DNA of 9,659 nucleotides from Acidobacteriota bacterium. Its GTDB lineage: Bacteria; Acidobacteriota; Terriglobia; Terriglobales; Acidobacteriaceae. The notes under the pieces were generated by a model. It was not told the origin of the DNA, did not search any database, and saw only the letters and a list, made by a program, of their open reading frames with translations. The DNA lies in NCBI GenBank assembly GCA_003225615.1, contig QIAS01000148.1, forward strand, positions 1-9,659, written 5' to 3'. Made by a program: the position numbers and the translations under genes. Shown here one piece after another: positions 1-6,295 of this stretch. Within the stretch, counting starts at the first letter, position 1; each line of letters begins with the position of its first letter.

Positions 1-222
1 GAAGTCGCGGCTGAGGAACTCGGCGTGGTCACCGGCTCGGCCATGTTGAAGGACGAGACCCGCTGTATCCGCTGCGGCTTGTGCGCGATGCGCTGCCCAG
101 TGGGAACCATCACCATGGAGTCGTACAACCTGATTCCCGCAGAGCCGACCGGACTGATTTCTGTTGAAACTATTGATGCAGGCGCACGACCAAAAGCGCT
201 GGCTGGAGGGGTAAAGAGATAA
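1..222 (+). CDS. [4Fe-4S] ferredoxin-type protein, C-terminal end (5' partial)
   Basis: The frame is open from the first base, and 73 C-terminal residues are visible. Codons 22-33 contain CIRCGLCAMRCP, a CX2CX2CX3CP signature that ligates one [4Fe-4S] cluster (Cys22, 25, 28, 32). The following GTITME and a Pro/Ala-rich tail are typical of the end of a ferredoxin domain. A GTG at 25 could serve as a start, but the frame continues upstream without a stop and that start would leave almost nothing before the cluster, so the gene probably begins outside the window. The stop lies 2 nt before the Rieske gene, so the protein is probably an electron-transfer partner of the bc-type complex. Whether it is a small ferredoxin or the tail of a larger flavin- or NAD(P)-dependent oxidoreductase cannot be seen here. 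No signal peptide is visible, so the compartment is unknown. Confidence 0.8.
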   Translation, partial: EVAAEELGVVTGSAMLKDETRCIRCGLCAMRCPVGTITMESYNLIPAEPTGLISVETIDAGARPKALAGGVKR

Positions 223-224
223 CT

Positions 225-716
225 ATGCCCGAGGAGAAACACGAGCCAAAACCAGCGGTTGGTAACGAGTTCAACCGGCGTGATTTCTTCGTGAAGCTTG
301 GACTGGGTTCACTCAGCATTGCCGCAGCCGGAACCGCGGTTTTTGCCTATCAATTTCTGTCACCCAACGTTTTGTACGAGCCTTCTCCCATCGTGAATGC
401 CGGCAAGCCGGAAAGTTATCCGCTCGACTCGGTGACACTTGATGTGAACTCGGGCATATACGTTATCCATGCGAAGGAAGGCTTCTTCTCTGTAGGCGCA
501 GTTTGCACTCATTTGGGCTGCCTGACTGCCTGGAAGCCGGAGTTGGGCATCATCGCCTGCCCTTGCCACGGCAGCAAATTCCAACGAGACGGCACAAAAA
601 TTGAAGGCCCTGCGCCCAAGCCGCTGCCCTGGTTTCGCACCTGGGTCAGTGACGAGGGCGATCTCATGGTAGACCGCTCCGCCCCGATTCGTGCGTTGCA
701 GTTTGTGAGGGTTTGA
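225..716 (+). CDS. petC: Rieske [2Fe-2S] protein of a cytochrome bc-type complex
   Basis: This 163-residue protein takes an electron from quinol at the Qo site of cytochrome b and passes it to a cytochrome c. Both Rieske boxes are present: CTHLGC (94-99) and CPCHGS (112-117). They give cluster ligands Cys94, His96, Cys112 and His115, and the disulfide pair Cys99/Cys114. The N-terminus has a twin-arginine motif (NRRDFF, 17-22) followed by a hydrophobic stretch (about 23-46), consistent with Tat export and retention as a membrane anchor. The loop between the boxes is only 12 residues, as in compact bacterial and b6f-type Rieske domains. The Tyr that usually follows the second box (GSxY) is Phe119, a change known to lower the midpoint potential. 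ATG at 225 is preceded by GGAGGGG (204-210), a rather distant Shine-Dalgarno. The next gene starts 2 nt after the stop. The symbol follows b6f usage; qcrA is equivalent. Confidence 0.96.
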   Translation: MPEEKHEPKPAVGNEFNRRDFFVKLGLGSLSIAAAGTAVFAYQFLSPNVLYEPSPIVNAGKPESYPLDSVTLDVNSGIYVIHAKEGFFSVGAVCTHLGCLTAWKPELGIIACPCHGSKFQRDGTKIEGPAPKPLPWFRTWVSDEGDLMVDRSAPIRALQFVRV

Positions 717-718
717 GG

Positions 719-1498
719 ATGGCCAAAACGGCTACAGAATATTTCGATAACCTGCGCGAAAGCCGCATCTGGCGCTCGATTTTCCGCAGCGGCAGCGGTT
801 CAAGCACGCTGCACCGTTCGCTGGCCATTCAGCAGAATATTTTTCTGCACCTGTTCTCCACCAAGGTGCGGCGCCGCATGCTTAACCTCAGCGCCACCTG
901 GTATCTGGGAACGCTGACGTTTGGAACTTTTTTAATACTCGTGGTTACTGGCATTTTGCTGATGCTCTACTACCATCCGTCTGTACCGCAGGCCTACGCC
1001 GATACTAAGGACCTGCAATTTGTAGTCTCCTCCGGACTCTTTCTGCGCAACCTGCATCGCTGGTCGGCGCACGCCATGGTGTTCCTGGTGTTCGCGCACA
1101 TGTTCAAAGTCTTCTATCGCGGAGCTTACCGGCCTCCGCGGGAATTCAACTGGGTGATCGGGGTGATTCTGCTGCTTGTAACTCTGTTGCTGAGCTACAC
1201 AGGCTATCTGCTGCCTTGGGATCAACTGGCATTCTGGGCGATTACCGTCGGATCGAATATTGCTTCAGCGGTTCCGCTGCTTGGAAACAAAATTCATTTC
1301 ATGCTGCTGGGCGGAAATTTGGTGAATGCTAATGCACTGCTGAGGTTTTATGTGCTGCACTGCATGATTCTTCCATTGGCTGCCATGTTCCTTATCGGTA
1401 TTCATTTCTGGCGCATTCGCAAAGACGGCGGCCTGTATGCACATCAGAGCGAACCTGCGACGGTACGCGCGAAGGCAATGGCGAAGCAGGCGCAATGA
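719..1498 (+). CDS. petB: cytochrome b N-terminal half, b6-type
   Basis: A 259-residue four-helix membrane protein that carries the two b haems of the quinol oxidase complex. Helices lie near 62-86, 112-134, 145-165 and 205-231. Haem ligands are His113/His127 in helix B (HRW...AHMFKVF) and His214/His229 in helix D. The 14 intervening residues in helix D match cytochrome b6 rather than mitochondrial cytochrome b, which has 13. The YTGYLLPWD segment (160-168) after helix C is the conserved Qo-side stretch. The cysteine that binds the extra haem c_n in b6 and Bacillus QcrB falls at Tyr62 (WYLGT). I chose ATG at 719, which has GAGGG (707-711) 7 nt upstream; a TTG at 713 in the same frame would overlap the Rieske stop and is less likely. 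The stop overlaps the next start as ATGA, implying translational coupling with the subunit IV-like gene. Confidence 0.96.
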   Translation: MAKTATEYFDNLRESRIWRSIFRSGSGSSTLHRSLAIQQNIFLHLFSTKVRRRMLNLSATWYLGTLTFGTFLILVVTGILLMLYYHPSVPQAYADTKDLQFVVSSGLFLRNLHRWSAHAMVFLVFAHMFKVFYRGAYRPPREFNWVIGVILLLVTLLLSYTGYLLPWDQLAFWAITVGSNIASAVPLLGNKIHFMLLGGNLVNANALLRFYVLHCMILPLAAMFLIGIHFWRIRKDGGLYAHQSEPATVRAKAMAKQAQ

Positions 1499-2208
1499 CG
1501 GATCCGAATAATCCGAAGGATTTCGTCACCGGCGTCGATTCCAATGCCAAGCGTGAGCCGCGCCGCGTCGTCTTCGTCACTCGGCGCACTTCTCCGCAAG
1601 TCAAAGTTGCCGACGAGCCGGTGGTACAGACTTTTCCGGAAGTTCTTTTCCGGGCGCTGGTTGCGATTGAAGTTCTGGCCATTGCGCTGGTCTGGATGGC
1701 GCTCCTGTTTAATGCACCTTTGGAAGGGATCGCCGATCCGTCGCACACGCCGAATCCGGCCAAGGCACCGTGGTACTTCCTCGGACTGCAGGAGATGCTG
1801 CATTATTTTCCGCCAGTCGTGGCCGGGGTGCTGGTGCCGGGGCTGGTCGTGATGGCGCTCATTGTGATTCCGTATTTCAACATCAATATTGAGGCAGAAG
1901 GCCTGTTTCTGAAAGGTCGCGCGCGGCGCTTGCGAATTTTTTATGTAGTGATAGTGGCGCTTTCGGTGTTTTTGTTCGTTTTTCATGTGATCGTCGCACT
2001 CGTTCCAACATTGATCGTCGCCGCCTTTATGGTGGTGGCAGCGCAGAGTTCGCCGCAGTCGCCGTCTGCTTTCCGTCGCTATCTGGCTTCCAAACCGCTT
2101 TCTTACTGGATCATGACCTGGTTCTTAATCGAGTTGGCTGTGCTCACCGGCGTCGGCACATTCTTCCGTGGCCCGGGCTGGGCATGGGTTTGGCCGTGGA
2201 AGAGTTAA
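1495..2208 (+). CDS. petD: cytochrome b C-terminal half, subunit IV-like
   Basis: This 237-residue membrane protein completes the split cytochrome b and forms part of the quinol-oxidising Qo site. After a charged, cytoplasmic-looking N-terminus (1-46), hydrophobic segments lie at about 50-72, 106-127, 148-183 and 203-223. The Qo signature is [16 protein letters not shown] (87-102). The canonical PEWY reads APWY (91-94), so the catalytic Glu is replaced by Pro, and Glu100 is the nearest downstream acid. Such replacements are known in menaquinol-using bc complexes. The end, [10 protein letters not shown] (226-235), is a Trp-rich tail. No CXXCH motif is present, so unlike Bacillus QcrC there is no fused cytochrome c; that role falls to the next gene. 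The start overlaps the petB stop (ATGA) and has only a weak Shine-Dalgarno, so translation is probably coupled. Confidence 0.92.
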   Translation: MTDPNNPKDFVTGVDSNAKREPRRVVFVTRRTSPQVKVADEPVVQTFPEVLFRALVAIEVLAIALVWMALLFNAPLEGIADPSHTPNPAKAPWYFLGLQEMLHYFPPVVAGVLVPGLVVMALIVIPYFNINIEAEGLFLKGRARRLRIFYVVIVALSVFLFVFHVIVALVPTLIVAAFMVVAAQSSPQSPSAFRRYLASKPLSYWIMTWFLIELAVLTGVGTFFRGPGWAWVWPWKS

Positions 2209-2210
2209 AG

Positions 2211-2215
2211 AGGAG
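2211..2215 (+). promoter_or_regulatory. ribosome binding site for the octahaem cytochrome c
   Basis: AGGAG within AAAGAGGAG (2207-2215) sits 4 nt before the GTG at 2220. The spacing is short, but no competing start with a better site is near, and this GTG directly precedes a good N-terminal membrane anchor. Confidence 0.55.
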
Positions 2216-2219
2216 CTGA

Positions 2220-4217
2220 GTGCAATCATCGGGAAATAAATTTGTTGGGCTGTGGCAGAAACTATTCGGTGATCCCATTCGTGCGTTCGGGGTGGTCAGC
2301 GTGTTGTTCCTGATCTCGCTGGCGATTGCGCCCGCAAAAAATCGTTTCAGCGAGTGGGGCCATTATCAGAAAGGCTATGTGCGTCTGATACGCGGCCGCG
2401 GCGAAGCCGTGACTCTGCAACGCCACTTCCAAAGCGGCATTCAGCAGATATGGCTTCCCGACCTCGGCGTGGTTGATCGCTGCACTACGTGTCACGTTGG
2501 ACAAAAGGAAGCCAGTCTGATCGACGTCAGTACCCAGCCTTTCCGCAGGCATCCGGTGATTCCGCATACCTCCGAACAGATGGGTTGCGTGATTTGCCAT
2601 CGTGGACAAGGTCCGGCAACGACCGTCGAAGAGGCTCATCGCAGCACGCTAGCCTGGGAGCAGCCCATTCTTCCGGCGCGCTACATTGAATCTTCGTGCG
2701 GGCAATGCCATCGCGCGCCACTTACTGGGACGCCGCAACTGAATGAAGGACACCGTCTGCTCACGCGTTACGGTTGCGTGCATTGCCATACCGTGAAGCA
2801 GCCCGATGGCAACTCGTTGAAGGCGACCGATGATCCGCCTTCGCTCAGCCACATTGCGGACAAAACCACACGCCAATGGGTATTTGCCTGGCTGAAAGAT
2901 CCGCAGGCCTATGCCGCATCGGCCACGATGCCGAACTTCAAGCTGAGTGACAACGACGCGCGCGATATCTCCGCATTTTTGATCGCAAACAGCACACCGA
3001 TTCCCGACGACACGGCCTCGAATTCATCTCCAGCGCAGAAGGCAGCACCTGATCCGACTGCCGGGGCGAGCCTTTATGGAGAATCGTTCTGTGCTTCTTG
3101 TCACGCCGTGCAGAATGCCGCGGGAAATGTGGTGGGTGGCGACGTGGGACCGGAGTTGACCCGCATCGGAACGAAGGCCAAGCCGGAGTGGCTGCAGGCC
3201 TGGATTCGTAATCCGCGAATCTATGATCCCGGAACCGAGATGCCGCACTACCGCTTCACCGATCAGCAGGCCGCCGTGCTGACCGGATTCCTGCAAGCGA
3301 AGGCCGATCCTGACTTGCTGGCCAACGTGCATCTCGATGCGGCAACGCCCGAGCAGATCGCGCATGGCAAGACGCTGGTCACCGAATTTGGTTGCGCGTC
3401 ATGCCACGAGATCAGCGGAATCAAGAAGCCCGAGAATTTTGCGCCTGAGTTGACGCGCATCGGAAGCAAGCCAAGCAAGCAGCCGCGAGCGTTTGGTGCG
3501 GGCTTGAAGATGCCGCAATACAGCTTTAACCCAGCTCAGATCGACGCTTTGACCACGCAACTTCTCTCTTTTACAGACCGCGCCCAAAGCGTGCCAAACT
3601 CTCTTGCGGTCGCGGCGACGCCCGCCTCCAATTACCAGCCCGCCGGAAAAGCAGGCCAACTGATGAACGATCTGGCTTGCTTCAGTTGTCACGCCATCAA
3701 CGGCCGGGGCGGCAATATGGCGCCTGACCTCACGTGGGAAGGTAGTTCTGTTCAGCGCAAGTGGCTGGAAGATTTCTTGCGAAATCCGAATACGCTGCGG
3801 CCGGCGCTGATCCGGCGAATGCCAAAGTTCAATTTGACGAATGAAGAAATTTCCACGCTCAGCGACTACATCATGACGGTTTACCAGACTCCGGCGTTCG
3901 AGCGCGATTCGATGCCCGAGTCGGGCTACAGCTCAGCGCAAGTTGAACAAGGCAGGCAACTTTTCTACTCCAAGTACGCGTGCCAATCCTGCCACATTGT
4001 CGATCCGAAAGCTGACAAGGGCTATATCGGTCCCACGCTCACGCAGGTTGGAGCACGCCTCAATGCGGCCTGGATTTACCACTGGATGAAGAACCCGCAG
4101 GCATTGCGTCCCGGGACGGGTGAGCCGAATCGCAACATGAGCGACGACGACGCGCGCGGGCTGACCGCATTCATGATGTCGCAAAAGGGATCGGGCAAGC
4201 AGGAGGCGAAGAAGTGA
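2220..4217 (+). CDS. membrane-anchored octahaem c-type cytochrome (8 CXXCH)
   Basis: A 665-residue protein that probably accepts electrons from the Rieske/cytochrome b pair and carries them across the periplasm. One N-terminal helix (about 20-38) anchors it. Eight CXXCH motifs begin at Cys88, 123, 160, 186, 291, 392, 487 and 588. The first three are close together, with extra histidines (111, 116, 140) that could give bis-His haems. The other five belong to tandem class I-like cytochrome c domains. Four of these have a distal Met in an MP motif (Met237, 341, 431, 534); in the fifth the equivalent residue is Glu635 (EPNRNM), so Met640 or another ligand must serve. Most repeats share a conserved W-x3-W-[IL]-x-[ND]-P-like helix, but the domain starting at Cys392 lacks it and is about 11 residues shorter. 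GTG start with AGGAG 4 nt upstream. The stop overlaps the next start. The closest named family is uncertain. Confidence 0.92.
   Translation: MQSSGNKFVGLWQKLFGDPIRAFGVVSVLFLISLAIAPAKNRFSEWGHYQKGYVRLIRGRGEAVTLQRHFQSGIQQIWLPDLGVVDRCTTCHVGQKEASLIDVSTQPFRRHPVIPHTSEQMGCVICHRGQGPATTVEEAHRSTLAWEQPILPARYIESSCGQCHRAPLTGTPQLNEGHRLLTRYGCVHCHTVKQPDGNSLKATDDPPSLSHIADKTTRQWVFAWLKDPQAYAASATMPNFKLSDNDARDISAFLIANSTPIPDDTASNSSPAQKAAPDPTAGASLYGESFCASCHAVQNAAGNVVGGDVGPELTRIGTKAKPEWLQAWIRNPRIYDPGTEMPHYRFTDQQAAVLTGFLQAKADPDLLANVHLDAATPEQIAHGKTLVTEFGCASCHEISGIKKPENFAPELTRIGSKPSKQPRAFGAGLKMPQYSFNPAQIDALTTQLLSFTDRAQSVPNSLAVAATPASNYQPAGKAGQLMNDLACFSCHAINGRGGNMAPDLTWEGSSVQRKWLEDFLRNPNTLRPALIRRMPKFNLTNEEISTLSDYIMTVYQTPAFERDSMPESGYSSAQVEQGRQLFYSKYACQSCHIVDPKADKGYIGPTLTQVGARLNAAWIYHWMKNPQALRPGTGEPNRNMSDDDARGLTAFMMSQKGSGKQEAKK
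4201..4206 (+). promoter_or_regulatory. strong ribosome binding site for the cytochrome c lipoprotein
   Basis: A perfect AGGAGG lies inside the 3' end of the octahaem gene, 7 nt before the GTG at 4214. It decides that start even though it overlaps the previous stop (GTGA), and it sets the frame in which the lipoprotein signal begins at residue 1. Confidence 0.75.
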
Positions 4218-4954
4218 CGCGGCAACTCGCAATACAAATCGGACTTGTTTGCCTGGCATTGGCCTGCTCCGGATGTAATCGAAAATACGGGACTGCCCAG
4301 CTGGCGCCGGCTCCCAGCAAGTACGGCACAGCTATCGTCGAGAGCAGTGGCGGAAAGCAGATCGCCGCGGCCGGGACGACCCTGCCTCAACCCGTTATCG
4401 TCCAGGTAAATGATGAGCAGGGGAATGCAGTAACCGGAGCCGCGGTTCAGTTTGGCGGTCCCGCTGGCGTGGTGTTCGATCCGCAAAACGGAATTACTGA
4501 CAGTAGCGGCCAGTTGAGCAGCAATGTGAGTTTGGGCCCGCAAGCCGGGCGCTACCAGATTTCGGCGGCCACTATTACAAAAGATAAGAAAGTTGTGGAA
4601 GTGAAGCTGGAAGAGATTGCCCTGGGATATCAGCAGATTCTTGGGCGCCAGTTGAACGACCAGTACTGCTCACGTTGTCACGATCCAGAGTCCACGCCGG
4701 AGCGCGTTTCCAACTACGACAACCTCGCCGTAAAGCCTCATCCTTTCACCGAAGGCGAGACGTTGAACAAGATGAGCGATGAGGACCTGGCCGCGATCAT
4801 CGGCCATGGCGGCCCGGCTCTAAACAAGTCACCATTGATGCCGCCCTACGGTTATACTCTCAGCAAAACCGACATTCAGGCACTCATCTCTTACATAAGG
4901 ACGGTTTCGGATCCGCCGTACCGTGTTCCGGGAATTGTATATGCGCAGAAATAG
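4214..4954 (+). CDS. lipoprotein with Ig-like domain and monohaem cytochrome c domain
   Basis: A 246-residue exported electron carrier. The N-terminus is a lipoprotein-type signal ending LACSGC, with the lipidated residue probably Cys21 (Cys18 is an alternative). Residues about 40-135 look like a bacterial Ig-like (Big/invasin-type) beta domain: alternating hydrophobics in PVIVQVNDEQGNAV, a GVVFDPQNG turn, TDSSGQL, and GRYQISA. The C-terminal part (about 137-238) is a small cytochrome c with CSRCH (Cys152, Cys155, His156) and a distal Met209 in LMPPYG. A short duplication, KYGTA, occurs at 24-28 and 36-40 in the linker after the lipid site. The GTG start is fixed by AGGAGG 7 nt upstream. In context it would be an accessory haem subunit, or a carrier leaving the bc-type complex. 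The cytochrome call is firm; the Ig-like call rests on pattern only. Confidence 0.88.
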   Translation: MTRQLAIQIGLVCLALACSGCNRKYGTAQLAPAPSKYGTAIVESSGGKQIAAAGTTLPQPVIVQVNDEQGNAVTGAAVQFGGPAGVVFDPQNGITDSSGQLSSNVSLGPQAGRYQISAATITKDKKVVEVKLEEIALGYQQILGRQLNDQYCSRCHDPESTPERVSNYDNLAVKPHPFTEGETLNKMSDEDLAAIIGHGGPALNKSPLMPPYGYTLSKTDIQALISYIRTVSDPPYRVPGIVYAQK

Positions 4955-6260
4955 CTCGAGTTTTGTCGGCCTGATTTTCCTCCTTTCAGTTTTTGCAGCC
5001 GCTCAGGTTGTTGCCCCGGTTGAGATCAAAGATCCCGCGCTTCGCGACCTGCAAACGAAAAATATCGAGGATCTCAAGGTGGTGGGACAGGAAATCGTCA
5101 GCAGCAGCTTCGATTTCCCTTTTTACCTTAGCCGCAAGCTCGATATTGATGAGAAGCAGCAGCAAGCGGCCGACCAACGCTCCCTCCGCTTCGACCATTA
5201 CAACGGAAAAACCGTGCTGGCCATTACCGGAAATTATTATGCTGCCTACTCTGCCGAGAAGTTGAGCACCGACCAGAGGGCGCGGGAGACGTTTGTTCAC
5301 GTTGTATTGCCCATTCTGAAAATTGCGGTGCCGAGATTTCAGAATAATCGCGCGGTACAGGGTTACGCCTTGGAAATCTCCCACCATGTCCTCGGCAAGG
5401 TGATGAACGTTTCCATGGAGCGGCCGGAAAACCTGGTCGTCTTCCTGCCGCAAAATGCGGCGCTGAAGTTGCTTTCCGCGAAGGACGAGAACGCGCAACA
5501 GGCTGCTTTGCTTGAAGGCCAAACTTTGTTGAACGCCGCGCCGGTAACCATCTGGCTCAATGGAGAAGGGTCGAAGCTGGCCGGGAACCCGCCGCCCGCC
5601 GAAGCTACCGAGGGACCGCAGAATCCCTCGCCCCAAGTGGGAGCGGAAATCGTGAACGGCAGTGACGGCCACGCAAGCGAGGGTCGCTCGAGCGGACCAG
5701 TACCCTCCTTTCCCAAATCATCCAGGGTAAGAGAAATGCCCGAGCCCACGCCGCCGCCGCGCGACACTTCGCCGCAGGCGCTGGCCTCACTTCAAGGGGC
5801 TAACAAGGAAGTCGTCGGCACTATGTTGAAGGAACTTGATCCGCAGGCCCATTTCGTCTCTTATGCCGCCCCGAGCTTTGTGGCTTTTCGCCAGGGAGTC
5901 TATCTGGAACTTTCTCTGAATAGCGCGCTCCCCGAAACCGCTACCGGCTCGCGCTATAAACTGGCTGCATTCGCATTTGATGAGCACGTCGCGCATCTGG
6001 TTCGACCGGTGCTTGGCTATTTCAAGGGAGAACCGCAGTTTGACGGGATCGGCTTCAGTACTAATATCCACCTGCCCGGAAAAGCCGCATCCAGCAACCC
6101 ATCCGAAGCCGTGGAATTTTTCTTTCCGTTCAGTGCGTTGCGCTGCTACGAAAAGTACGATTGCACCGGACAGCAACTTATCGATGCGGGCACTGTGCTG
6201 ATCAATGGGGAGCGGGTAAGCCTCGATCTCCAAATCGCCGAGGGCGGGTCGGGCCGCTAA
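4941..6260 (+). CDS. secreted protein of unknown function at the operon end
   Basis: I do not recognise this 439-residue protein. It starts with a clear Sec signal (MRRN, a hydrophobic run, then FAAAQ, with cleavage probably after residue about 21). A first globular part (about 25-210) includes SFDFPFYLSRKL and a stretch rich in Gln/Leu/Asn. A low-complexity Pro/Ser/Gly linker follows (about 214-277), then a second globular part (280-439) with alternating hydrophobic strands and a possible disulfide pair, Cys402 and Cys408. There is no CXXCH, no iron-sulfur motif and no internal membrane helix. ATG at 4941 is preferred over an in-frame GTG at 4923: it puts the signal peptide at the N-terminus and has GGGA 7 nt upstream. 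It overlaps the preceding gene by 14 nt, so it is probably co-translated with the cytochromes and may act in assembly or scaffolding of the complex, which is inference from position only. Confidence 0.8.
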   Translation: MRRNSSSFVGLIFLLSVFAAAQVVAPVEIKDPALRDLQTKNIEDLKVVGQEIVSSSFDFPFYLSRKLDIDEKQQQAADQRSLRFDHYNGKTVLAITGNYYAAYSAEKLSTDQRARETFVHVVLPILKIAVPRFQNNRAVQGYALEISHHVLGKVMNVSMERPENLVVFLPQNAALKLLSAKDENAQQAALLEGQTLLNAAPVTIWLNGEGSKLAGNPPPAEATEGPQNPSPQVGAEIVNGSDGHASEGRSSGPVPSFPKSSRVREMPEPTPPPRDTSPQALASLQGANKEVVGTMLKELDPQAHFVSYAAPSFVAFRQGVYLELSLNSALPETATGSRYKLAAFAFDEHVAHLVRPVLGYFKGEPQFDGIGFSTNIHLPGKAASSNPSEAVEFFFPFSALRCYEKYDCTGQQLIDAGTVLINGERVSLDLQIAEGGSGR

Positions 6261-6295
6261 GAACTCGTTCCGACTGCTCGGGCGGAGACGAGCTC
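6261..6295. terminator. imperfect hairpin between convergent genes
   Basis: GAACTCGTTCCG (6261-6272) pairs with CGGAGACGAGCTC (6283-6295) with one A-C mismatch and one bulged G, around a 10-nt loop. It begins directly after the plus-strand stop and reaches into the minus-strand stop codon (6294-6296), so it could end both transcripts. No T-run follows on either strand, so intrinsic termination would be weak, or the hairpin may act with Rho or as an RNA 3' end stabiliser. Confidence 0.4.

Noticed and set aside
713..718. TTG start for petB, two codons upstream
   Set aside because: ATG at 719 has GAGGG at a 7-nt spacing, whereas the TTG would overlap the Rieske stop with poor spacing.
1444..1986. 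Antisense open frame of 180 codons across the junction of the two cytochrome b genes
   Set aside because: It lies fully opposite two confidently identified membrane subunits; its product is Arg/His-rich with no family features.
3466..3484. Short AAGC-type direct repeats in the octahaem gene (AGCAAGCCAAGCAAGC)
   Set aside because: Too short and imperfect to be a mobile or regulatory repeat; it encodes the SKPSK stretch where a helix is missing and may only mark an old deletion.
4923..4940. GTG start for the secreted protein, six codons upstream
   Set aside because: It would place charged residues (FREL) before the signal peptide, and no better ribosome binding site supports it.
4986..5672. 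Long antisense open frame (228 codons) opposite the unknown secreted protein
   Set aside because: The plus-strand frame has a signal peptide, a start with a Shine-Dalgarno and operon linkage. The antisense product has no recognisable motif and follows from GC-rich codon bias.
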